NCBI GenBank assembly: GCA_017463125.1
Contig: JAFTPV010000005.1
Span: 1 to 64,000 of the forward strand
Direction of reading: 5' to 3'
DNA: 64,000 nt
DNA from: Clostridia bacterium
GTDB lineage: Bacteria > Bacillota > Clostridia > Oscillospirales > CAG-272
Shown here: positions 51,698 to 60,500 of the stretch, one piece after another
How positions within the stretch are numbered: position 1 is the first letter of the stretch
How the letters are laid out: every line of letters starts with the position of its first letter
The notes under the pieces: model-generated
What the model saw: the letters and a program-made list of their open reading frames with translations, nothing else
Told to the model about the DNA's origin: nothing
The model's database searches: none
Translations under genes and position numbers: made by a program

Positions 51698-54325
51698 TCA
51701 AAAGCAAATTTTCACAGGACCGAAAAGTCCCGCAGAAAGGTTATCCTCGCAAAACACCATTTGTCTGTCATGATAAGGTGAAAGCTGCCATTTTGCAAAC
51801 TTCTCAAAGGTTTTTGTGTACTTATATTCATTTGCGGCACTACCGGTAACACGAATTGCCAAAGTATTATTGGCTTTTAGCATATCGGCAGAAAGTGTGA
51901 GCTTATAAGGCGGCATAATAAGTACACCTACTGACTCACCGTTAAGAAATACTTCTGCAGAATAGTCCACTCTACCCAGGTCTAGAGTAAATCTGTCAAA
52001 GGCTGCATTTGGCTTTTCAAATTCGGTAAGGTAAGAGCAAGTACCTGAGAATCCGTCTCCAAGTCTTGTTCTCCAATCGCCCAGTTGTATAGGCAAATAC
52101 GGCTCATCAAACGCTTTTCGATATATATTCATATCCCCGAGAACGATTTGTGTGTTTTTCTTAAACAGATACTCTTCGCTTAGTGTGACTTCATTTGAAT
52201 ATGTATCTTTTTCGAGCTCAAAATCTTCATCTGTATAGAGAAGAGCTGCGACCTCTCCCGACTCAAGCGCAAATTCAGCTATACCGTCTTTCACTTCAAG
52301 CTTAAGGAGCTTTCCGCGTGTGATGTCTATAAGCATCGGTGCTTTTCCGTTCACGGTAAGTACAACCCTATCCTTTTCAAATCCCTGGTTAAAGATGATA
52401 TCCATTTTTCCGTTTTCAAGCGACTTTGAATAGACACGAAGATTGCCTGAGGAAAAATCTATCGATGTATCAGAAGAACAAATCCCCTTACAGCTTTCAA
52501 CCGCTTCGGCACCGAAAATTTTCGGAGTAAGGTCGTTTTTTACGGTAACAACTCTTCCACCCGAGGCTATAAATTTCTCAAGGCGTTTTATAATGCTATC
52601 GGGAATGTATTTAGCGGGCGGAATTATAATCGTTTTATATTTCGCTTTTCCCATAGCTATCATACCGCAAAGCAGAGCATCCTCGTCACAGCCACAGATA
52701 ACGTCATCATCAAGAATGTCAAAGTAAATTCCATCCTCTTCAAGCTCAAATCCTGCCTTCTCGTATCCTTCGCATACCGTTTTAGTATTATTACCCGACC
52801 AAATGTCGCACATAGGTAAATAAAGGGCGGTGTCAACAAGTCTATCGCCAAGAGATGTAATATAAGAAAGTCTTTCGCAATACTCGTTAAAGGCTCTTAG
52901 TTCATTGTAGTTTTGCAATTCCTCACAAAAGTCGGGGCGTTCTCCGGTCATAAAGAACCCACCTTTGCCATAGTTCTTTATCATCAAATTGAAAACATTA
53001 ATGCCCCGCACGGCTTGAAATCCAAAGACGTAACGCATTTCTTGATAAGTGATACTCTGTCCGTAAACGCCAAAGCTCTCTGTAGCAGAAAGGACACTGC
53101 CTATCTGAGCCGCTGCAGATGATGCATATCTTGGGAAAAATCTGTTTTCTGCCGTCATTGTTATTCCAACAAGCTTTGGTTCGGCGGGGAAAATCTGTCG
53201 CCATATAGCATCAACGGCAGGAATGTTAAAATTACGAAGCGCTCGCATAATATGATAGTTCGCCTGTCTTATGCTTCCCAAAGGATTATCATCACCGTTA
53301 AGATGACCGACAAAGGACATATTATGCTCGTTTGCCCACTGCTTTTCACGCAGGAGATAGTTTTTACAAAAAAGCTCGCTGCAAAGGTCATACCATCTTA
53401 TGATCGCCTTTGCGGATGCTTCGGGTACCGTAACATCTTCCAAGTCTTCCGAAGACCTTGTTGCAGTCACGGTTACAGTATTTTCCGTTGTGTCAATATC
53501 CTCATATTCTTTCCAAAGTCTTTCATTGTTTTTCCACAATACGTCAAGATGGGGTCTAATAGATTCGCCGTACCTGCGTTCATATTCCTTTTCAATTTCA
53601 GGTCTGAACGGCATAGGTGTCGGTCCGCAAGGCTCGTCTGAGAACACCGCACTTATTTTATTACCAAAATGCTCTGATAGAGTACGAGCGTAACCAGGGA
53701 AGGTTTCATCAATGAAGGCATCGGTGGCCTCCGCAAGCATGAGGTCGGGGAAATCGGGAGAACCAGGTGAGCCAAAATAGAAGCGTCGGGAAAAGTACTC
53801 ACTCACCTCGATATCCTCGGTAGCTACGTAGTTTTCTTCTATCATTTTACCGTCAGGTAAAAATGCCGCTGCGGTACACTCGCCCGGAACATACTTATCT
53901 CCGCCTTTAAGCTTAATCTTTCTTTGTCCAAGACCGCGTCTTGCAAGCTCGGGGTGTTTCAAAAGAACTCTTCCGCACGCGCCTCCCGAGGGCCAACCGC
54001 CCTCATCATATATCCAAGCAATCATACCTCGTGAAAATGCAGATTTCAAGGCATAAGCATACGCCTCGTAATAAGGCTCGGTAAGATAGTCAGGCTCAAG
54101 CATAGTGGGCATGCAGTCGGGTCTGAATGTTTTTGGCTCGGGAATTATATAAAACGCCTTTATTCCAAGTCTTTCAAATTCATCTAGCTGGCGATCGGTT
54201 TCCTCGTTTGTAACAGGGGCATTCCAAACCCAACTGTATATAGGCGAGCAGCTCGTTTCAGGAGCTAAAAACTCGCTTTTTGTGAACTTAGATTTGCATT
54301 TCCTGTAATTATCGTTAAAATTCAT
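51698..54325 (-). CDS. GH106-like glycoside hydrolase (alpha-L-rhamnosidase type)
   Basis: I start at ATG 54325, preceded by TGGAAACA; the upstream ATG at 54337 lacks an SD. The 875-aa product begins with YSWVWNAPVTNEETDRQLDEF, the W-W-N and 'Gi...' opening of GH106-like barrels, followed by WIYDEGGWPSGG and AVFSDEPCGP, likely active-site acidic segments. A C-terminal galactose-binding-like beta-sandwich (about 745-875: DRFTLDLGRVDYSAEVFLNGESVG, NTLAIRVTGS) is typical. There is no signal peptide. It follows operon B but is separated by a hairpin terminator 20-50 bp before its start, so it is likely expressed at a lower level by readthrough. Family assignment is by eye. Confidence 0.78.
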   Translation of the reverse strand: MNFNDNYRKCKSKFTKSEFLAPETSCSPIYSWVWNAPVTNEETDRQLDEFERLGIKAFYIIPEPKTFRPDCMPTMLEPDYLTEPYYEAYAYALKSAFSRGMIAWIYDEGGWPSGGACGRVLLKHPELARRGLGQRKIKLKGGDKYVPGECTAAAFLPDGKMIEENYVATEDIEVSEYFSRRFYFGSPGSPDFPDLMLAEATDAFIDETFPGYARTLSEHFGNKISAVFSDEPCGPTPMPFRPEIEKEYERRYGESIRPHLDVLWKNNERLWKEYEDIDTTENTVTVTATRSSEDLEDVTVPEASAKAIIRWYDLCSELFCKNYLLREKQWANEHNMSFVGHLNGDDNPLGSIRQANYHIMRALRNFNIPAVDAIWRQIFPAEPKLVGITMTAENRFFPRYASSAAAQIGSVLSATESFGVYGQSITYQEMRYVFGFQAVRGINVFNLMIKNYGKGGFFMTGERPDFCEELQNYNELRAFNEYCERLSYITSLGDRLVDTALYLPMCDIWSGNNTKTVCEGYEKAGFELEEDGIYFDILDDDVICGCDEDALLCGMIAMGKAKYKTIIIPPAKYIPDSIIKRLEKFIASGGRVVTVKNDLTPKIFGAEAVESCKGICSSDTSIDFSSGNLRVYSKSLENGKMDIIFNQGFEKDRVVLTVNGKAPMLIDITRGKLLKLEVKDGIAEFALESGEVAALLYTDEDFELEKDTYSNEVTLSEEYLFKKNTQIVLGDMNIYRKAFDEPYLPIQLGDWRTRLGDGFSGTCSYLTEFEKPNAAFDRFTLDLGRVDYSAEVFLNGESVGVLIMPPYKLTLSADMLKANNTLAIRVTGSAANEYKYTKTFEKFAKWQLSPYHDRQMVFCEDNLSAGLFGPVKICF

Positions 54326-54351
54326 AATTGTTTCCATTAAATATAGTCGAT

Positions 54352-54387
54352 TAAAAAACGTAAGGCTTGATATTCAAGCCTTACGTT
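54352..54387. terminator. Strong hairpin between secreted protein B and the GH106-like gene
   Basis: A perfect 14-bp stem, AACGTAAGGCTTGA (54357-54370) with TCAAGCCTTACGTT (54374-54387), has a 3-nt loop and T-runs on both sides. It is a good minus-strand terminator for operon B. Confidence 0.85.
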
Positions 54388-54412
54388 TTTGTTTATAAGC
54401 CTTGAGTAAAGC

Positions 54413-56047
54413 TTATTTTGCGGTTCTGTTGAGGTTGGGAAGTGTGGTTTCAACAGACTGAACAAATTGAATGTTATCCATATAAACTATACCCTCGTAT
54501 CCCTCGAAGTTGTTCTCAAGAGTTGCAAATCTTGCAGGAACAGAAGGCCAATTTACATAGAATCCAAGCGAGCCCTCGTTAACGACGTAAGCACCGTCTG
54601 TGTTAAGATATGCCTTTTCGGTAGCACCCGAGGAGGTATGTCTGTCAGCGGTATCCATAATAAATACCTGCTTGCCGTTTACAGATATAACAAGTATGTA
54701 ATCGTTTACGCCGTCCTGAACGTTATGTGTCCAATACTCAAACTGGAGATTGAAGGTCTCACAAAGGTCTCTGGGTGTTTCTGCATCATTGATCTGCATT
54801 GTGTAGAATGTGAACTCTGTTGCACCGCTATCGCCGGGTAAAACTCTGAATTCGATAGCACCTGTAGCTGTGCGGTAGTAAGCTCTTACTCTGTAACCGA
54901 GATTATCTCCGGAGAACGCAAAGTTAATATGAGGAGTTTCACCAGTGCCTGTGTAGTTCAAGGTGTAATCTGCGGAATATACGAAGTGATTGAAGCTTTC
55001 AACAGCCTTGGTGGGAACAACTGCCAGTGTGTTATTTTTAGTTGTTGTGAGCTTGAGGCTATTGCCATCCGCATCCTCGCTCATCTTTTCTACCGAGAGA
55101 GCTATGTGAGTGTTTGTAGAACTTCTGGTACGCAGCGCCTTAAGAACATTCTGATACTTTGCTGTTGCGAAAGGAACTGTGGGACAGGAGCCGGTGAGAA
55201 GCCAACCGCCGCTTATTGTAGTTTCAGTAATTGCAATGTTGCCGAGGTCGCCCTCTTCCATATCGTCAAAGGTAAGGAGCGATGCGGTGTCGAGGTAATT
55301 TTCGACAAGGATCATATCACCGTTTACGGTAATTTCCTCGCCAACGTTGTAGGTCTGTCCGCTGATAGAATCCTTGTATCCGGCAAAGGAAAGACCATCT
55401 TTCGTAGCTTCACCGGTGTGGGTGAGGGTTATTTTGTCGCCCGCGAGAACGATACCTCTCGAAAGAGTGCCGAACGTTCCGTTTTCAACGGTAACGTATT
55501 TATAATCGGTTGCGAGCTTATCAGTGTTGTGACCGAGTATTCTCTGAACGCTTGCACCGTATTCAATGATGGCATTGAAATCTGCATCATTTTCATCCAT
55601 TGTTCCCTCAGTGAATACCATTTCCTTGCAGTACTCAACAACGCTGTACTGCTCAACTTCGCTGTAAACATAAGCGCCGTCAATAAGCGCTCTCGCCTGA
55701 AGATATACCTGGTCGGCAAGGTTCTTTGCATTAACACCGGGAGTTGCGAAGAGCTGGCAATTTGCACCCCAAACATCGCCGCTGCCATAAGGCGCAACAA
55801 CAACCGGAGTTGATGATTCTGTGGGATACTCGTTGTAAACAAGAAGCTCTACATCGCTATCGCCTACGTTCTCTGCCTTTACGGCAACGCTGAGAACTAC
55901 ATTACTCTTAAATGAAACGTTCTTTGACCAGATGTCAAGTGTCGGGGTAGCATCTGCTTCCTCCGCTGTAGTCATAATAGCAAGAGAGGAGCATATAAGA
56001 AGCGCGAGAGAAATTACTAAAACCAAAAGTTTTGTCTGTTTTTTCAT
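54413..56047 (-). CDS. Secreted protein B: operon B exported protein (544 aa)
   Basis: The signal peptide is KKQTK plus a hydrophobic core to about residue 28. The N-terminal domain is paralogous to that of secreted protein A: KNVSFKSNVVLSVAV, VELLVYN, FATPGVNAKNLADQVYL, YSVVEYCKEMVF and IIEYGASVQRILGHN occur in the same order. A small beta segment (LAGDKITLTHTG) precedes a C-terminal jelly-roll (FVYSADYTLNYTG, LQFEYWTHNVQDGVNDYILVI, GIVYMDNIQFVQS). No catalytic motif was seen. It lies 36 nt after peptide B and ends operon B before a strong terminator. Confidence 0.75.
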   Translation of the reverse strand: MKKQTKLLVLVISLALLICSSLAIMTTAEEADATPTLDIWSKNVSFKSNVVLSVAVKAENVGDSDVELLVYNEYPTESSTPVVVAPYGSGDVWGANCQLFATPGVNAKNLADQVYLQARALIDGAYVYSEVEQYSVVEYCKEMVFTEGTMDENDADFNAIIEYGASVQRILGHNTDKLATDYKYVTVENGTFGTLSRGIVLAGDKITLTHTGEATKDGLSFAGYKDSISGQTYNVGEEITVNGDMILVENYLDTASLLTFDDMEEGDLGNIAITETTISGGWLLTGSCPTVPFATAKYQNVLKALRTRSSTNTHIALSVEKMSEDADGNSLKLTTTKNNTLAVVPTKAVESFNHFVYSADYTLNYTGTGETPHINFAFSGDNLGYRVRAYYRTATGAIEFRVLPGDSGATEFTFYTMQINDAETPRDLCETFNLQFEYWTHNVQDGVNDYILVISVNGKQVFIMDTADRHTSSGATEKAYLNTDGAYVVNEGSLGFYVNWPSVPARFATLENNFEGYEGIVYMDNIQFVQSVETTLPNLNRTAK

Positions 56048-56083
56048 AGTTTTTTCCTTTCGTAAATAAGTTTTCTGTTTCTT

Positions 56084-56227
56084 TTAATTAGGTTTTGTCC
56101 AAGAGTCCGGGTTGGGGTCGTCGTCGCCGAAGATGTCGCCGCTTGTGGAAATTACGTCATTTTGCTGAAAATCAATTATTTCCAAAAAAGGCTTATCGTA
56201 AATCGATTTTCTTTTCTTTCTTTCCAT
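56084..56227 (-). CDS. 47-aa peptide B of the DVIxTSG family
   Basis: ATG 56227 follows AGAAAGGAAAGG. The product is 47 aa, exactly the length of peptide A, and occupies the same place: 34 nt after the solo toroid gene and 36 nt before the secreted protein gene. It starts MERKKRK, continues with Tyr10, Pro13, Ile17, Phe20 and NDVISTSG (23-30), and ends DIFGDDDPNPDSWTKPN. The tail closely matches the C-terminal tail of lipoprotein B (DDELFGGNDSTDDAWTKY). There is no signal peptide, cysteine or known domain. Function is unknown. Conservation of both core and tail between two loci shows it is a real gene under selection. Confidence 0.8.
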   Translation of the reverse strand: MERKKRKSIYDKPFLEIIDFQQNDVISTSGDIFGDDDPNPDSWTKPN

Positions 56228-56261
56228 ATAACCTTTCCTTTCTTGTTTATTTAATGTTTAA

Positions 56262-57521
56262 TTAATACTTTAAGTTGTAGAAGAATGCCTGATAACTATC
56301 CTTTGAGTAAAGGGGAATAATCTTGTTTCCTCCGAAGCCTAAGCACTCAAATATTTTTACATTGGTTGACGTAGAACCGAGTACGGTGGCATTTATATCA
56401 CCCTCGTTTGGCGCCTCTCCGTTAGGAAGACGTCTTGCAACAGGCGCGCCCTGCGAAAGTGCTGCTGTGCGATGAGGACACATTGAAATCGACCCATCCT
56501 TTTTCATAAAAGTTGCAAGCTTTTTGCTGGTTGCTCTTATAGCTTCGGGAGCGCGGAGAAGACATTCTTTATTTACCTTTTCAATAAAATCTGCGCCTCC
56601 CCCGCAGGCATTCTTTGCGTTAAAGAGCAGGTTTGATATAGTGTACCAGGTGTTATAGATGTAGCAAACAGTTACCGTAGGCTCGTCGAAGCTTGTGATA
56701 CAGTCCATAGCCGTCATAACGACCTTGTCGGCATAGTTAAAGGGGCGGTTTGCCTCTTGGTAAAGAAAGCTTATCTTGAAGGCACCGTTTACTGCGTCGT
56801 ATCCCGGCTTTTCTGCCCAAAGGCCGTTTTCTTTATTTCTCACATCCTCAAGGAAATCTATCGCGGTATCGAGAAGTCCTGCTGCGGAAAGCTGTCTTAC
56901 CTGAGCCGCAAGATTATTTCCCGAATAATAAGAGTTCGTTTTCCAGTCGAATTTTTCAAGATACTCGATAAATGCCTTTTTGTTTTTCAGATATTCAGGT
57001 AGCGCTATAACAGAGCTTTGGTCGTTTTCATCAAGATTCTGCTTAAGGCGCTCGATAGCTGTGGAGTATGGGAGCTTGAACTTAAGCCTATGCGAAAGAT
57101 CTACCGCCCATTGCAGGTCTCTTCCGCGCCTTGAATCCGTTATATCCTTTCCCCACTGGGGATGATAGATATATCCGTCGTCAATATCAAGCAGTGAGCA
57201 AACGAACATAGCTATCTTTCTTCTCATTGCCTTCGGAAGCTCGTCATCTGAATCTATAATTCCCGAGTAGTGTATAAGGTTAAGCGCCTGGAGCGTGCTT
57301 TCAACATCGGGAAGAAATCCGGAATTATCTCTTGCGGAGTTGGAGTAATAAAATCCGCCAACTCCCTTACTGTAAAGTTTGGCAAGCCATTCAAGGAGAC
57401 TGTCGCTGTACATCTCGTGATGCTCTCTTAACGCCTCTATTACCGCATCTGCGTTGCCGCCCTTGTTGCTTATCTCTTCTTTAAGATCCTTCCATTTGTC
57501 GTTATAAAGTTCGCTGTTCAT
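56262..57521 (-). CDS. Solo toroid-like protein B (cytoplasmic, unknown activity)
   Basis: This 419-aa protein has no signal peptide. It aligns end to end with the operon A solo protein: GGFYYSNSARD at the same residue (55), GFLPDVEST, GYIYHPQWGKD, DSRRGRDLQW, SYYSGNNLAAQ versus AYWSGNVIAAQ, AMDCI, CYIYNTWYTISNL and NEGDINAT. It is predicted all-helical, probably an alpha/alpha toroid. The conserved Tyr-His-x-Gln-Trp and Arg-Asp pairs are candidate functional residues. It lies 24 nt after lipoprotein B with SD AGAAAGG. The activity is unknown. Confidence 0.78.
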   Translation of the reverse strand: MNSELYNDKWKDLKEEISNKGGNADAVIEALREHHEMYSDSLLEWLAKLYSKGVGGFYYSNSARDNSGFLPDVESTLQALNLIHYSGIIDSDDELPKAMRRKIAMFVCSLLDIDDGYIYHPQWGKDITDSRRGRDLQWAVDLSHRLKFKLPYSTAIERLKQNLDENDQSSVIALPEYLKNKKAFIEYLEKFDWKTNSYYSGNNLAAQVRQLSAAGLLDTAIDFLEDVRNKENGLWAEKPGYDAVNGAFKISFLYQEANRPFNYADKVVMTAMDCITSFDEPTVTVCYIYNTWYTISNLLFNAKNACGGGADFIEKVNKECLLRAPEAIRATSKKLATFMKKDGSISMCPHRTAALSQGAPVARRLPNGEAPNEGDINATVLGSTSTNVKIFECLGFGGNKIIPLYSKDSYQAFFYNLKY

Positions 57522-57545
57522 TGGTATTGCCTTTCTGGTTTTGCG

Positions 57546-60500
57546 TTAGTATTTTGTCCAAGCGTCATCGGTAGAGTCATTTCCGCCGAAAAGCTCGTCG
57601 TCGGTTTCGGGAACGGGTGGTGTGTTGCTTTCTCCACCCTCGGTGTCGGGGTTGTTGTTATCATTGTCCGAGCCGCTTTCGTTACCCGTGCCACCCGGAT
57701 TTTCCGTTCCGCCTTGCTCTCCGGAGCCACCTTGGTTGCCGGAACCGCCTTGGTTGTCTGAGCCGCCTTGATTGTCCGATTCTTCATTATCGGGGGCTTC
57801 TGTAAGATTATCGGTAGCAAACGAAACATTATCAAGCAGCATCCTTGCATCAACATCACCGTATGTGTAAAGCCTTACGTTGTCAAGGTTTTCAGGTAAA
57901 ATGGGATTGGTGCCCGAAAGGGCATCTCCCACATAGCTGTTGTTTGCGAATATTCTGACCGCTGAGATACCTGTATCGGCAATGTAGTATTCAAGTCTGA
58001 GATTTACCCATTCACCTGTGCTTGCGACAGTGATATGCTGTTTCGACTGTCCCTTCGGAGTCACGTTCAGAACCTCAACCGCACCTCCATCGGTATATCT
58101 GATTTCAAGGCAGAATGCCGAATCCTTGGCAGGGGTATCACCCTTACGGAAGTAAAGCTGATAAACGCTTCTGCCGCCCAATACGTTGGAGTCAATTTTA
58201 AGGTCAAGGGTGAATACCGCAACACTCTTATTGTCTGTGTTTATCTTCTTGAACACCAAGGCATCATTATTACCCTTTGTGCTGTTAAAGGCGAGAACCT
58301 TTGATGCAACCAGGTTTCTCACCGCCTCTTCAACGGTTACTCTGCCGCCAAGAGATTTAAGAGTGGGAGTTATACCGCTTGGGATATTTCCCGTAAAGCT
58401 GCTTTCGAATGTCAGAAGCTTATTTCCGTTTTCGGAGTTTTCTGCCTCTGATTTGCTTTCCTTATACACCTTGGTATAGCTTTCGGCTATCATGCCGTTG
58501 AAGTAGAGCGAGGAATCGGTAAGCAACTCAAGCTTAATCGAAGTAAGATCGCTTTGAGCAAACTCTTCCTCGTATATGAGGCTTGAATTCGCTACAAACA
58601 CATCATTAATAAACAGTTTTGTGATGTTTTGCGTGGTGTAATACTCGAATGAGAAGAGTGCCTTGTCTGTAATTTCAAAGCTAAAGAGCATAGATGCGTA
58701 TCTTCCCTTGGCTTTTGTAACCTCGTACACCATGACTTTTGTTTCTGTTGTTACAATATCGTATGCCAAAGCGATATCACCGTTTGCCTTGATAAGACTT
58801 ATACGGTATGCTCCGCTTTGAGATTTATTTTTGTATAGCTCGGTAGAGAATATTACGGTTTTACAGCCGTTATCTCGTCTGTTTAGAGGAATAATAATAT
58901 TCGACCCTGTACCTGTAAGGTTAAGAAGCCTATCTGCACCAACGGACACTATCTCACCGCCATTTACGGTTACACCCTCGGGAAGCTGATTATCAAAATC
59001 AACCTCTTCGGAGTCTCCCTCCGGTTCGATTGCCTCGTCAAGACTCTTTTTTATTCTCTCGGAGTAAAGGTCATCGATCATAAGACCGTTTACGCCCGAG
59101 CTTCCGACGATTTCAAGCTTTGCCGCCTTGTAAAGCGCAGCATTCGAGCAAACACTCTGGCTTATGGCAGCTATCTCACCGTCTATATAAAACACAGTTG
59201 CTTTGCCGCTTTCAAAATATTCCGCCTTGAGAACAAAGCTTTCTCCAATAGGCATTTTGTAGCAGTCTGTATACGAGCCGAGGGTGCCGTTAGGATATTC
59301 TCTTATGCTAAGAGTCCTCGTCTCACCGGAAGCCTCAATTTCAATAATAAATCTTGCAACAGGCTTGCCTCTCGAATTAGACTCGCTCATATTAAGCTCA
59401 AGAGTAGCCTTTCCCGAAAGAGACGTGAGAATAAAACGCATCTCGTTTGACATGCACACAGCTCCCGCAGCTCCGGTCACAGAATAAACCGATAGAGAGG
59501 ATGCATCAGCCGATGCAAATTTCAGAGCCTTTGTCGCATCTCCGTCTGCGATAGTATCGGATAACTCAAATGCTCCGTCAATTGCAAGTCCATCCTTAAG
59601 CTTATCAAGGCTGTCTATCGTCTCAAAATCGTGAGTTACTCTGTCTTTGCCTTTGGCATCAACGTTTATTGGCAGATCGGCACTGGGCACTGCCTTATAG
59701 AGGTCGTTGGTTCTGTAAAGGCAAACATTATCCATAAGGAATGACGCTGCCTCTGTGGAAAGAACTGCAATTCTCGTGTTGTTAAACACATTTGTAGGTA
59801 CAGATTCGCCTTCTGTTATCTTGATGCTGTTAGCGTCATAATAGTTATCGCTTACCGCCGCCAGCTTTCCGTTATAATATACCTTGATACGAACACTATT
59901 ATGGTCTCCGTTGTAGTATTCAACCTTGAGATTAAACCACTCGCCGATTTTCGGAGTTATTCCAAGCTCGTTTTCGATATACAGTGAGTGATTTCCGGTG
60001 GAGCTGTCCCAAACGTTGACGGTATCTCCCGTGACCTTAAAGCAAAGCATATATGCCGTGCCCATAATAAGCTGTACTGTGTAGCTTTCATCTGAGGATG
60101 TGATGCACATATCCCCCTCAAATACCTGGCAGGATTCGCTTGAAGCTATACTATTTTGAATATTGAAGAGAACTCTGTCATATCCGTCATCTGTAGATCT
60201 AACCTCAAGAACGTTTCCTTCGCCGCGTTCGTCATTAACAACTCCGATAAATCCGCCCGAAGAAGCAAGAGACGAAATCTCAACGCCTTGCGGAAGCTCC
60301 AATCCGTCATCGAATGTTATAGGTTCTCTTGGATCGCCTACTTCATCCTTTATAACAGGGTCAAGCTCTTCCATAATAGAAAGGAAAATCGCAGATTCAG
60401 CTTTTCCGTACTGCTTTGGAGCATAACTCGCAAGTCCAAGTGCCGCAAGGCAACGCTCAATAGTACCATTTGCGCATAAAGAGGTTGCGTTTACGTCGCC

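Noticed and set aside
51662-51781. A short plus-strand ORF with a good SD (MNGPWRLRK...)
   Set aside because: It runs antisense into the GH106-like gene, has no relative in the window and no plausible promoter.
57518-57859. A 113-codon alternative frame at the lipoprotein B end
   Set aside because: It is another frame of the Gly-rich linker repeat, with no SD.
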